Origin: an uncultured Verrucomicrobiota bacterium
GTDB taxonomy: Bacteria; Verrucomicrobiota; Verrucomicrobiia; Opitutales; Opitutaceae
NCBI GenBank assembly: GCA_903856725.1
Contig: CAIOCT010000077.1
Coordinates: 1 to 36,543 of the forward strand
Direction: 5' to 3'
Length of the DNA: 36,543 bases
Positions 15,924 through 24,100 of this stretch are shown here, piece by piece. A program made the position numbers and the translations under genes. Position 1 is the first letter of the stretch. Every line of letters begins with the position of its first letter. The notes beneath the pieces were generated by a model. That model was not told where the DNA came from and searched no databases. It was given only the letters and a program-made list of their open reading frames with translations.

Positions 15924-17313
15924 AGCGTGTAATTTCTTGAAGGAAAGTTAGTTTCAAATCACCTACCGGTCCATTGCGCTGCTTGGCAACGATTAAATCC
16001 ACTGCGTTGGCAGCGGTCTGAAATTTCTCATCAGCATCTTTAGGGCGGGATAGCATTATGACGACGTCAGCATCTTGCTCGATAGAGCCAGATTCACGCA
16101 AATCCGACAAGCGGGGAGTGCGATTATCCTTTTCCGACGAGCGGTTTAGCTGACTTAGAACAATAACGGGGAGATCAAGTTCCTTCGCCATCGCTTTTAA
16201 TCCACGAGAAACTTCCGCGACCTGCTGCTCACGCGGGGCGCGGGGGTCGGTACCGTTGATGAGTTGAAGGTAATCAACGATGATTAAACCGAGCTTTTTA
16301 CGAGCATATATGCGTCGCGCTTTAGCTCGCATCTCCATGATAGTTAATGAGCTAGAATCATCCACCAAGATGGGGGTTTTCTTAAATTCCTCGGCGGCCT
16401 GACCGAGTGCATTGACCTCCCGACCATCGCGGCCGACCAAACCGTCGCGCAACAATTTCATATTCACCCGGGAACGAGCACAAAGCATACGCAGTGCGAG
16501 TTGGGATGAACTCATTTCCAATGAAAAAATAAGCGTCGGCACCGGATCACCCTTGCCCGGCTTGGGAAGCGCTGCCGCTTCGGCGATATTGAGAGCGAAG
16601 CTAGTCTTACCCATGGAAGGACGTGCCGCGATGATGATCATCTCTTGCCGTTGAAAGCCAAAGGTCATCGCATCCAGGTCTTTAAACCCAGAGGTCACCC
16701 CCGTCAGCTCACCCTTTTTCATGAGCAGCTTAGCAATGACGGTGTTGGCCTCTTTGATTGACTCCTTAATTTCCTGAGCGCTATCGCTTACACGATCTTG
16801 AGTTACCTTGAAGAGATCCTGCTCAATTTTATCAACAAACTCCTCTAACCCGCCTGAGAAGCTATAAGCCTGCTCTACAGCGCCTGTTGCGACCTTGATC
16901 AGCTCGCGTAAGAGGTGTTTTTCGCGGACTTTTTCAATAAAATATCCGGCATGCGCCGTCGTTGGTATTTTATTAGTGACCTGCATCAGGTAGGCGAACC
17001 CACCAACTACCTCTAACTGCCGGCGAGTCTTCAACTCCTCCGCCAGTACTTCGAGTGTCACTGGAGTGCTTTTTTGATAAAGCTCAATGATCACCTCAAA
17101 AAGCAGGCGATTCGCTGGAACATAAAAACAATCACCCGCTAAACGGGCCTCCAAACAGCGGGCTACCGTGTCGCTGCCATCGAGCAAACAACACGCAATA
17201 ACATGCTCCTCAGCCTCGGTGCTATACGGGGGAGATCGATCCGGCCGAGCAGACGGAAGGGTCTGCTCAGCCGTTGGCTGGCCACGCCGGGAAGTATCGG
17301 GCGCTTGGGCCAT
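15904..17313 (-). CDS. dnaB: Replicative DNA helicase
   Basis: The 469-aa product is the hexameric helicase that unwinds DNA at the replication fork. The N-terminal domain starts after a 30-residue Arg/Pro-rich extension, with PPYSTEAEEHVIACCLL and later KIPTTAHAGYFIEKVREK. The RecA-like ATPase has TGVTSGFKDLDAMTFGF, Walker A RPSMGKTS at residues 231-238, Walker B GLIIVDYLQLI and the conserved LSQLNRSSE and LSDLRESGSIEQDADVV motifs. The C-terminus DLKLTFLQEITRFENF is complete, and no intein is present. It lies 30 bp after rplI, the conserved rpsF-ssb-rplI-dnaB arrangement, and its last 20 bp overlap bamA. Confidence 0.97.
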   Translation of the reverse strand: MAQAPDTSRRGQPTAEQTLPSARPDRSPPYSTEAEEHVIACCLLDGSDTVARCLEARLAGDCFYVPANRLLFEVIIELYQKSTPVTLEVLAEELKTRRQLEVVGGFAYLMQVTNKIPTTAHAGYFIEKVREKHLLRELIKVATGAVEQAYSFSGGLEEFVDKIEQDLFKVTQDRVSDSAQEIKESIKEANTVIAKLLMKKGELTGVTSGFKDLDAMTFGFQRQEMIIIAARPSMGKTSFALNIAEAAALPKPGKGDPVPTLIFSLEMSSSQLALRMLCARSRVNMKLLRDGLVGRDGREVNALGQAAEEFKKTPILVDDSSSLTIMEMRAKARRIYARKKLGLIIVDYLQLINGTDPRAPREQQVAEVSRGLKAMAKELDLPVIVLSQLNRSSEKDNRTPRLSDLRESGSIEQDADVVIMLSRPKDADEKFQTAANAVDLIVAKQRNGPVGDLKLTFLQEITRFENFTP

Positions 17314-17343
17314 GTCCGGTCAAAATCGAACGTCGCTGGGACG

Positions 17344-17820
17344 TTACTGAGCAGCAGGCTCGATCGGGTTTTCTGAGACAACGTCGATCGACAGTTCGAC
17401 GCTGACCTCAGCGTGCAACTTGATCTTCACTTCGTGCTTACCAAGCGTCTTGATCGGATCGCCCAAGTGAATCCGACGTTTCTCAATGGTAATGCCTGCG
17501 GCCGCCAACTTCTCATGAATATCATTTGAAGTGACTGCCCCGAAGAGCTTGCCGCCCTCGCCGGTCTTAACCGCGATCGCGATGCCAACCTTTTGGATTT
17601 GCTTGGCTAAAGCCTGAGCTCCGTCGAGCTCTTGAACTTCGCGGAGGCCGCGAGCTTTCTTTAAGGCCTCTACCCGCTTGCGATTAGCCACTGTGAGCGG
17701 CACCGCTTTGCCTTGGGGCAAGAGATAATTGCGCGCATAACCAGCGCGTACTTTGACCTGGTCGCCTTCGGCGCCAAGGCCGTCGACCGGTTTGAGGAGG
17801 AGGATTTCGTGATTAGCCAT
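17344..17820 (-). CDS. rplI: 50S ribosomal protein L9
   Basis: The 158-aa product has the L9 N-terminal RNA-binding domain (HEILLLKPVDGLGAEGDQVK and AGYARNYLLPQGKA) that contacts 23S rRNA near the L1 stalk. A long connecting helix (ANRKRVEALKKARGLREVQ) and a C-terminal domain (GKLFGAVTSNDIHEKL) follow. Length is slightly above the usual 148-150 residues because of a short tail after SVELSIDVV. It sits between ssb (51 bp) and dnaB (30 bp). In many bacteria rpsR (S18) lies immediately before rplI, but no such gene fits here. Confidence 0.96.
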   Translation of the reverse strand: MANHEILLLKPVDGLGAEGDQVKVRAGYARNYLLPQGKAVPLTVANRKRVEALKKARGLREVQELDGAQALAKQIQKVGIAIAVKTGEGGKLFGAVTSNDIHEKLAAAGITIEKRRIHLGDPIKTLGKHEVKIKLHAEVSVELSIDVVSENPIEPAAQ

Positions 17821-17871
17821 GATCGGATCTGGGTTGTTGAATTGAGTTTAAAATAATGGGAAATGGATGCC

Positions 17872-18351
17872 TTAGAACGGCACGTCTTCGTCTAGATTTT
17901 CCTGTGCTGCAGGTGCGGAGGGCTTCGGCGCACTGCTGCGAGGAGCCGGCGCGGCGTAACGGGGCTCGCTGCCGCCTTCGCTTGCACCAGGGGCGCCTGG
18001 GGCACCACCCTCAGCTCGGCCAGTGCCGAGAAATTGGAAATTCTCCAAGACGACCTTCATGCGACTGCGCTTTTCTTTCGTCGTTTTGTCTTCCCATTGG
18101 TCGAGACGCAAACGGCCTTCTACAAAAAGAGGGCGCCCTTTGGTGCAATATTTAGCAATGGTCTCACCCTGCTTACTCCAAGCCTCAACATCGATGTAAG
18201 TAACCTCTTCGCGCTCACCACCGCTCTCGTCCTTAAATTTGCGATTCACGGCGAGGCTGAACTGACAAATGGCCGTGCCCTTCGGCGTGACCCGCAGTTC
18301 GGGGTCACGCGTCAGATTGCCGATAAGCATCACTTTATTGAGATTGGCCAT
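17872..18351 (-). CDS. ssb: Single-stranded DNA-binding protein
   Basis: The 159-aa product has a full OB-fold (about residues 1-112) starting ANLNKVMLIGNLTRDPELR, with GTAICQFSLAVNRKF and the strand YIDVEAWSKQGETIAKYC. A Gly/Ala/Pro-rich linker (about 113-150) leads to the acidic tip DEDVPF, the docking peptide for replication and repair partners (consensus DDDIPF). SSB protects single-stranded DNA during replication. The gene is 27 bp downstream of rpsF, a classic pairing, in one operon with rplI and dnaB. Confidence 0.96.
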   Translation of the reverse strand: MANLNKVMLIGNLTRDPELRVTPKGTAICQFSLAVNRKFKDESGGEREEVTYIDVEAWSKQGETIAKYCTKGRPLFVEGRLRLDQWEDKTTKEKRSRMKVVLENFQFLGTGRAEGGAPGAPGASEGGSEPRYAAPAPRSSAPKPSAPAAQENLDEDVPF

Positions 18352-18378
18352 GGTGGTAGGGGTAAAGCGGGAACGTCT

Positions 18379-18675
18379 TTAGACGTTCTCGACCAGCGCG
18401 CGATAAACGGTGCTGTTGAGACGCAGACGCTCGTGAAGTTGGGCCGGTGCGGCTGCGGGGGCGGCAAAATTCACCTGAACATAAACGCCGCCAGGAAATT
18501 TATCGTCGGTCTTGCGAACGAACTCGCGGCGGCCGAGATTTTCGACGGCGGTAACGTCGCCCTGCACGGCAACGATCTCTTTCTTCACACTTTCGATAAT
18601 TTGCTCCACGGAGTCTTCTTTACCGCGGTTATCGAGGATGATGGTGGCTTTATAATTACGCTTGTTCTGGCTCAT
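18379..18675 (-). CDS. rpsF: 30S ribosomal protein S6
   Basis: The 98-aa product matches S6: an N-terminal strand NYKATIILDNRGKEDSVEQ, the loop IVAVQGDVTAVENLGRREF and the segment KFPGGVYVQVNFAAPAAAPA. It binds 16S rRNA in the platform, in most bacteria as a heterodimer with S18. The ATG at 18675 lies inside the end of pth, a 20-bp overlap suggesting translational coupling. The S18 gene is not next to it. Confidence 0.93.
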   Translation of the reverse strand: MSQNKRNYKATIILDNRGKEDSVEQIIESVKKEIVAVQGDVTAVENLGRREFVRKTDDKFPGGVYVQVNFAAPAAAPAQLHERLRLNSTVYRALVENV

Positions 18676-19255
18676 GGTGTTCTCGGCGATTAAGGGTATT
18701 CATGGCTTCAGCCTGCCCGCGATTAATTAGCAGGCGGAGGCCGTCCACAAAGGTGGTTAGTTTTTGATCAATTAGTATGGTTTGTTCTGGGGAAAATTTT
18801 TCGAGCACAAAGTCTTTGATGTCCATTGCTGCAGGCCGTGGAGTCCCGATCCCGAGCCGGTAACGGACGAATCCGCTGCCCAAGTGCTCAAGGAGGCTAG
18901 CTACTCCATTATGACCGCCCGCACTGCCATTAACTGAGACCTTCACGCGGCCAAGATCGATCGTAAGATCGTCATAAGCTACGATGAGGGCCTCGACCTC
19001 AATTTTATGAAAATTGAGCAAGGCGCGCAAAGCGCGCCCGCTATCATTCATAAAGGTTTGCGGTTTAACCAACAAGCGAGTGACCCCGGGCCGAACGTCC
19101 CAACGAGCGATTTGAGTCTCAAAGCGGGATTCTGTATTCCACTTGAGACCTTCCGCAGCAGCTAACGCCTCAACCACGGTGAAACCGAGGTTGTGACGGG
19201 TGCCGAGGTATTCGCGCCCAGGATTGCCCAGACCAGCGATCAGCGTGATAGACAT
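18656..19255 (-). CDS. pth: Peptidyl-tRNA hydrolase
   Basis: The 199-aa product releases peptides from prematurely dissociated peptidyl-tRNA. Family motifs are ITLIAGLGNPGREYLGTRHN (with the catalytic His of RHNLG), LLVKPQTFMNDSGRAL, IVAYDDLTIDLGRVKV and GSAGGHNGVASL followed by YRLGIGTPRP. The length and catalytic residues are standard. It follows rplY by 59 bp and overlaps rpsF by 20 bp. The rplY-pth linkage is common in bacteria. Confidence 0.95.
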   Translation of the reverse strand: MSITLIAGLGNPGREYLGTRHNLGFTVVEALAAAEGLKWNTESRFETQIARWDVRPGVTRLLVKPQTFMNDSGRALRALLNFHKIEVEALIVAYDDLTIDLGRVKVSVNGSAGGHNGVASLLEHLGSGFVRYRLGIGTPRPAAMDIKDFVLEKFSPEQTILIDQKLTTFVDGLRLLINRGQAEAMNTLNRREHHEPEQA

Positions 19256-19314
19256 GACTCAAAGAACAGCGTGCAAAACGGTCGACCCGAGAACGGGTCG
19301 ACCGTGGACTAAAA

Positions 19315-20076
19315 TTACTTCTTGGCCGGAGCGGCCGCTTTCGCGTCGCCCTTGGCTGCCGGAGCGGCCGCTTTCGCGTCGCCCTTGGCTGCCGGAGCGG
19401 CCGCTTTCGCGTCGCCTGGCTTCGCGGCAGCATCGCCGGCCGCAGGAGCGGCGGCGGTACCATCGGCAGCGACAGCGCCCTCGACTGGGGCCGCAACCAC
19501 CGCAGCAACTTCTTCGGCTGGCGGCTCGACGCAAAGTACGACAGTCTGATTTTTGTCATCGAGGTACTCAACGCCCGCGATCGGACTGAGTTCGCTGACG
19601 TGAATCGCGCCACCCACCTTGAGCTCTGTGATATTCACTTCGATGAAATCAGGGAGATCCTTCGGCAAGCAACGGATCCGCAGGCGATGGGCCGCGGTCT
19701 CGAGAATACCGCCCTCGGTCTTAACGCCGTAAGCTTCGCCGACGACGTTGATGGCAACATTGATGATCATCTTCTCATTTTCCTTCACTTCTTGAAGGTC
19801 GAGATGGAGATATTTATCCGTAATTGGGTCGCGCTGAATTTCCTGTAAAAATGAGAGCGCGGACGTTCCGGCATCACGCTTGAGTTCAATCAGCGCAGAT
19901 CGACCAGAGATCGCCTTGAGCAATTTGATGAATTCCGGCGCATTAACGGCCAGATTCTGTGCCTTGGTGTGCTTGCCGTAGAGAATAGCAGGAATTTTCT
20001 CGGCTTTACGTAAGCGACGGGAAGCGCTGCGGCCTGTGCCCTCGCGGGGCGTGACGGTGAGTTGGTATGTTTTCAT
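19315..20076 (-). CDS. rplY: 50S ribosomal protein L25/general stress protein CTC
   Basis: The 253-aa product from ATG 20076 is of the long L25/CTC type. An N-terminal 5S-rRNA-binding domain (KTYQLTVTPREGTGRSASR, then KIPAILYGKHTKAQ, about 1-92) is followed by the TL5/CTC C-terminal beta-domain (about 93-186, with GGILETAAHRLRIRCLPKDL). The last 65 or so residues are an Ala/Lys/Gly/Pro-rich tail that ends in near-identical 11-residue repeats of the type AKGDAKAAAPA. A purine-rich GGGGGAA precedes the chosen ATG by about 8 nt; an extended reading to 20163 has no family similarity. It is the first gene of the minus-strand housekeeping operon, divergent from tRNA-Asn. Confidence 0.93.
   Translation of the reverse strand: MKTYQLTVTPREGTGRSASRRLRKAEKIPAILYGKHTKAQNLAVNAPEFIKLLKAISGRSALIELKRDAGTSALSFLQEIQRDPITDKYLHLDLQEVKENEKMIINVAINVVGEAYGVKTEGGILETAAHRLRIRCLPKDLPDFIEVNITELKVGGAIHVSELSPIAGVEYLDDKNQTVVLCVEPPAEEVAAVVAAPVEGAVAADGTAAAPAAGDAAAKPGDAKAAAPAAKGDAKAAAPAAKGDAKAAAPAKK
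19325..19416. repeat. 33-bp direct repeats encoding the L25 tail
   Basis: Two complete, apparently identical 33-bp units (19325-19357 and 19358-19390) and a 26-bp partial third (19391-19416) lie inside the 3' end of rplY. Each contains GGAGCGGCCGC and keeps the reading frame. They encode the AKGDAKAAAPA repeats. Perfect DNA identity suggests recent expansion by slippage or unequal recombination. Confidence 0.95.
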
Positions 20077-20182
20077 AGTTTCGTTCCCCCTGTCACCCCG
20101 GAATTGGAGGCAGGCGTAATGGAAAAGGGTGCAGAGTTGACAAAGCGCTGAGCAGAGATGCAACCAAAACTTTTCTCCCCCT

Positions 20183-20204
20183 CGTAAAAACAGCCATTTT
20201 TACG
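20183..20204. promoter_or_regulatory. Perfect 8-bp inverted repeat between rplY and tRNA-Asn
   Basis: CGTAAAAA (20183-20190) and TTTTTACG (20197-20204) flank a 6-nt spacer. It lies in the divergent intergenic region, about 106 bp upstream of the rplY start. It could be a repressor operator, a hairpin in the rplY leader or part of an AT-rich promoter element. The sequence alone does not decide. Confidence 0.45.
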
Positions 20205-20215
20205 GGAGAGAGAGG

Positions 20216-20241
20216 TTGACAAGGTCGCCAGCTCCTATCTT
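20216..20241 (+). promoter_or_regulatory. Possible promoter of tRNA-Asn
   Basis: A consensus TTGACA (20216-20221) lies upstream of the tRNA, with TATCTT at 20236-20241. The spacer is only 14 bp, shorter than the usual 16-18, so the -10 assignment is doubtful. The position, 22 bp before the mature tRNA, is right. Confidence 0.35.
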
Positions 20242-20263
20242 TTTGGCCGTTCTTCAGTTAAAT

Positions 20264-20338
<75 letters not shown>

Positions 20339-20344
20339 TTTTAG

Positions 20345-20374
20345 GCCAACGACTTACCCTCGTTGGCTTTTTTG
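20345..20374 (+). terminator. Intrinsic terminator of tRNA-Asn
   Basis: GCCAACGA (20345-20352) and TCGTTGGC (20360-20367) form an 8-bp stem with a 7-nt loop, followed by TTTTTTGTTT. It starts 6 nt after the tRNA CCA. Confidence 0.93.
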
Positions 20375-20498
20375 TTTAACTTATTCTCAATGTTAAACTT
20401 AAGGTTAAAAATTTGCCGAGGATCGCCGAATGAATCCCAAATTGATCTGCGCTGGACTGCTAGGGGAGACCGCGGGTACGGTAAGTATTAATAACACT

Positions 20499-20900
20499 AT
20501 GAAAATAAATCGACTCCTCGCCGCGCTCATCGTCGCCACAGGCCTTGGCTTCGCCGCAGATATAGCAAAAATTGAACCGAGTGCAGCAGCCGCGCTCATC
20601 GCTGATGGCAAAGCCGTGTTAGTTGATGTTCGTGAGCCCGCCGAGTGGGCTGAGACTGGTGTCGTCGCAGTCGCGACCTTGCTCGCCAAAAGTGATTTCG
20701 ATGGCTCGCAAACCGACTGGAAACCCTTTCTCGAAAAAAATAAGGAGCAGCAAATCATTCTCTACTGTCGCTCGGGCAATCGTTCAGGGATTGTCGCCAA
20801 AGCCCTCGCTGAAAAAGGTTTTAAGGTCGCCAATGCTGGTGGATTCAAAGCTTGGGCGGCTGCCGGCCAACCGGTGCGCAAGATCATCCCCCAGCCGTAA
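20499..20900 (+). CDS. Exported single-domain rhodanese-like protein
   Basis: A 133-aa product from ATG 20499, with a signal peptide (MKINRLLAALIVATGLGFAA). An earlier in-frame start at 20430 would bury the signal behind 23 residues. The rhodanese domain shows AVLVDVREPAEWAETG and the active loop CRSGNRS with nucleophile Cys90, then GFKVANAGGFKAWAAAGQP. The 6-residue loop after Cys is that of sulfurtransferases. Periplasmic single-domain rhodaneses can handle sulfane sulfur or cyanide, but partners are unknown here. It is a monocistronic gene between two terminators. Confidence 0.88.
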   Translation: MKINRLLAALIVATGLGFAADIAKIEPSAAAALIADGKAVLVDVREPAEWAETGVVAVATLLAKSDFDGSQTDWKPFLEKNKEQQIILYCRSGNRSGIVAKALAEKGFKVANAGGFKAWAAAGQPVRKIIPQP

Positions 20901-20961
20901 TTCTAGTATATGATCAGCTGACGACCGTCACTGCGCTGCTTAAAAGAAATTTCATTATTAA

Positions 20962-20991
20962 AGAGGGCGGCAAAATCTTTTGCCGCCCTCT
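20962..20991 (+). terminator. Strong hairpin after the rhodanese gene
   Basis: AGAGGGCGGCAAAA (20962-20975) pairs with TTTTGCCGCCCTCT (20978-20991), a near-continuous 14-bp palindrome with a 2-nt centre. The T residues are in the stem and no long T tail follows. It probably acts as a terminator or mRNA 3'-end stabiliser. The rest of the gap to 21187 holds only a small hairpin, GACCG/CGGTC at 21079-21093, and no gene that I recognise. Confidence 0.65.
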
Positions 20992-21187
20992 AGTGATTTA
21001 GCTTCTCGTCATCGCTTGATGATGGCTAAAAATTACGGTTAGTTTCTCTCCTCGTTAACCCCGTTAAGATGTTGCTTCGACCGTTTTGCGGTCACCCCGA
21101 AGTCCCCTTATTTTTAGGCTGCCGCTCACGCCTCGGCATGAGATCATCTGACTAAGAATTATTATTAGATATCACTGCTCAAGCTCC

Positions 21188-24100
21188 ATGATTCGCCCTG
21201 CCCTGCTCTGCATCCATACGTTCGTTTTGGCTTTATTAATTTCTGTCGCCAGCGCTGCGAGCAATCCGCCGCGAGTGCAGTTCAATCGCGATATTCGTCC
21301 GATTATGTCGGACACGTGTTTCCACTGTCATGGTTTTGACGCCAAGAGCCGTAAAGCGGGTCTGCGACTAGATCGTCGCGAGGATGCGCTCCAGCCCACT
21401 AAGCACGACTTACTCCCCATCGTGCCAGGCCAACCCGATGACAGCGAAATTATCCAGCGCATCATGGATGTGGCTGATCCCATGCCGCCGATTGAAATGC
21501 ACAAGCAACTCACCCTTGAGCAAAAAGAACTTTTCCGCCGCTGGGTGGCAGAGGGCGCAGTTTATGAACCGCATTGGGCCTATGCACCGCTGACTCGCCC
21601 ACCGGTTCCCGGCAAAAAGAAATTAAATCCGATCGATGCTTTTATTCGCGCGCAACTGACAGCAAAAAAAATTAGCCCAGCTCCAGAAGCCGATAAAGCT
21701 CAGCTCCTGCGTCGGCTCTCACTTGATCTGACAGGATTGCCGCCTACCCCAGCGGAAACCGCCGCCTTTCTCGCCGATTACTCACGTACCGCCTACGAGA
21801 AACAAGTCGATCGGCTGCTCGCTTCGCCCCACCACGGCGAACGTCTCGCAGTATGGTGGCTCGATGTAGTCCGCTTTAGCGACACCGTTGGTTTTCACGG
21901 CGATCAGAATCAACGCATCTTTCCCTATCGCGACTACGTGATCAACGCCTTCAACGCCAACAAACGCTTCGACGAATTCACGATCGAACAGCTTGCTGGG
22001 GATTTATTACCTAATCCAACGATCGAACAACGCGTCGCGACGGGTTATAATCGCTTAAATATGATGACGCGTGAAGGCGGCGCCCAGTCCGCTGAATATA
22101 TCGCAAAATACGGCGCCGAACGCGTGCGCGCCGTCTCGACCGCTTGGCTCGGGAGCACCTTTGGCTGCGCGGAATGCCACGACCACAAATTTGATCCGAT
22201 TAAAACCCGCGACTTCTATGAGCTGCAGTCATTTTTCGCCGATATTAAGCAATGGGGCGTCTATTCAGATTACGATTATACGCGTAATCCTGAACTCAAA
22301 GGGTTCACCAATGATTTTCCCTTCCCGCCAGAGATCGAGGTTGCTAGCCCGTATCTCGCCGGTCGCCATCAACGCACCGAGGCCGAGCTCACCGCTTTAA
22401 TCACCACGATGCGCCAGCGCGCAGCTGAACCCACCGGTGCGACTCGCTACGCGACATGGATCGACGAAACCCGCGCCTATCTTGATCGCGTACCCAGTGG
22501 TTGGGAGCCCATCAAAAATGCGACTTTTGAATTTCGCCTGCGCGATAAACTAATCCCTGCCCATCCTTTAAAAATCGAGGCGGATGGAACCTTGCACTTA
22601 GAAAAACCCCTCGAGTTTCGCGAAAGTCTCCGACTCATCTTCCGCCCCGACGGAGGACGAGTGACGGCGATCAAAGTCGAAGTTCTCTCTGAGATTGTCC
22701 AAAATAAAAACCCCGTGTGGAGGTACCCTGTCGCTCCCCTCACGGTCAGCGCGAGCGTGCAAGACGCTCAAGGAAAAACTCGTAACCTTAAAGTAGTATT
22801 CGCTGAGGCCTCCGCCAAAATGCCGCGCTTTATTAACGGCACAGAATTTCACGGCATCGCAGCCGGCTGGAGATTACCGACCCCCGCCAAAAAAGAAATC
22901 CTGACGGGAGTTTGGCTGCTGGCTGAGCCACTCGCGCTCGCTTCAGGAGAATCACTTCTTCTCACCCTCGCCGGCGAAGAATTGCCAACCGTGCGGCTCA
23001 CCACGAGCCACCTCGGCGCGCCCCACCCACTCGAAGTAGCTTCTGCGGCTACTTTAGCCGCGCTGACTGCCACGACGCGCAATCCGACCCAGGAAAATCT
23101 TTTAATCGATACCTGGCTGATGAGTACCGCGGCTGATCCCGCTGCTTTTTCCCGTTATCACCAGACCATCGCAAAATTAAATGAGCTCGGCGGTGGCAAG
23201 GCCATGACCATGGTGACCGAAGCCGTCGCACCGCTCACCGTTCGCGTCTTACCCCGTGGTAACTGGCAAGATCAGTCTGGTCCCGTGGTGCTGCCTGCCA
23301 CCCCCAGCTTTCTACCTGGCCGGCGAGAGAGTACCACCACGCAGCGCCTAACTCGCCTCGACCTAGCGCAGTGGATCGTCTCGCCGGATAACCCCATCAC
23401 CGCGCGCGCCGTAACTAATCGACTCTGGGCCATGTATTTTGGCACCGGCTTGAGTGCTGCCGTCGATGATCTTGGGTCGCAAGGTGAACTACCCTCGCAC
23501 CCTGAACTGCTCGATTGGCTCGCCAGCGAATTTCGCGACGGCGGCTGGGATTTGCGTCACCTCATTCGCCTTATCGTGACGAGCGCGACCTATCGGCAAA
23601 GCAGTGAGTTCCGCCCTGAACTACGGGAAACCGACCCCGCTAATCGTCTCCTTGCGGCCCAGAATCCGCGTCGGCTCGAAGCGGAATTTGTCCGGGACAA
23701 CGCGCTCTTCATTGCGGGCTCGCTTGATCTGCGTGACATCGGTGGCCCCAGCGCCAAGCCCTACCAGCCCGCTGGTTATTACACCGCAATTCAATTTCCC
23801 GACCGCGACTATCTGGTGAGCGATGCCGATGCTCAGTGGCGGCGAGGAGTCTATTCCCATTGGCAGCGGACTTTCCTACATCCGATGCTCGCTAATTTTG
23901 ACGCGCCGGCTCGCGATGAGTGTGCCGCCCAACGAACCACGAGCAACACCCCGCAACAAGCGCTGACACTGCTCAACGACCCCACCTTCGTCGAATCTGC
24001 ACGCCTCTTTGCCGCCCGGATTCTCGCTGAAGGCGGTAAAAATGATACGACTCGTTTACGCCTCGCCTTTCAAGCCGCCCTCGCGCGTTCACCAAAATCA

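Noticed and set aside
19325-19416. Repeats considered as a CRISPR array
   Set aside because: Units are directly adjacent without spacers, in frame within rplY, and no cas gene is present.
19200-19589. Arg/Pro-rich plus-strand open frames opposite rplY
   Set aside because: They arise from the GC-rich 33-bp repeats read on the other strand; composition is not protein-like and rplY is certain.
20077-20163. 29-residue N-terminal extension of L25
   Set aside because: The extension is Cys-rich and unlike the family, and ATG 20076 begins exactly at the L25 domain.
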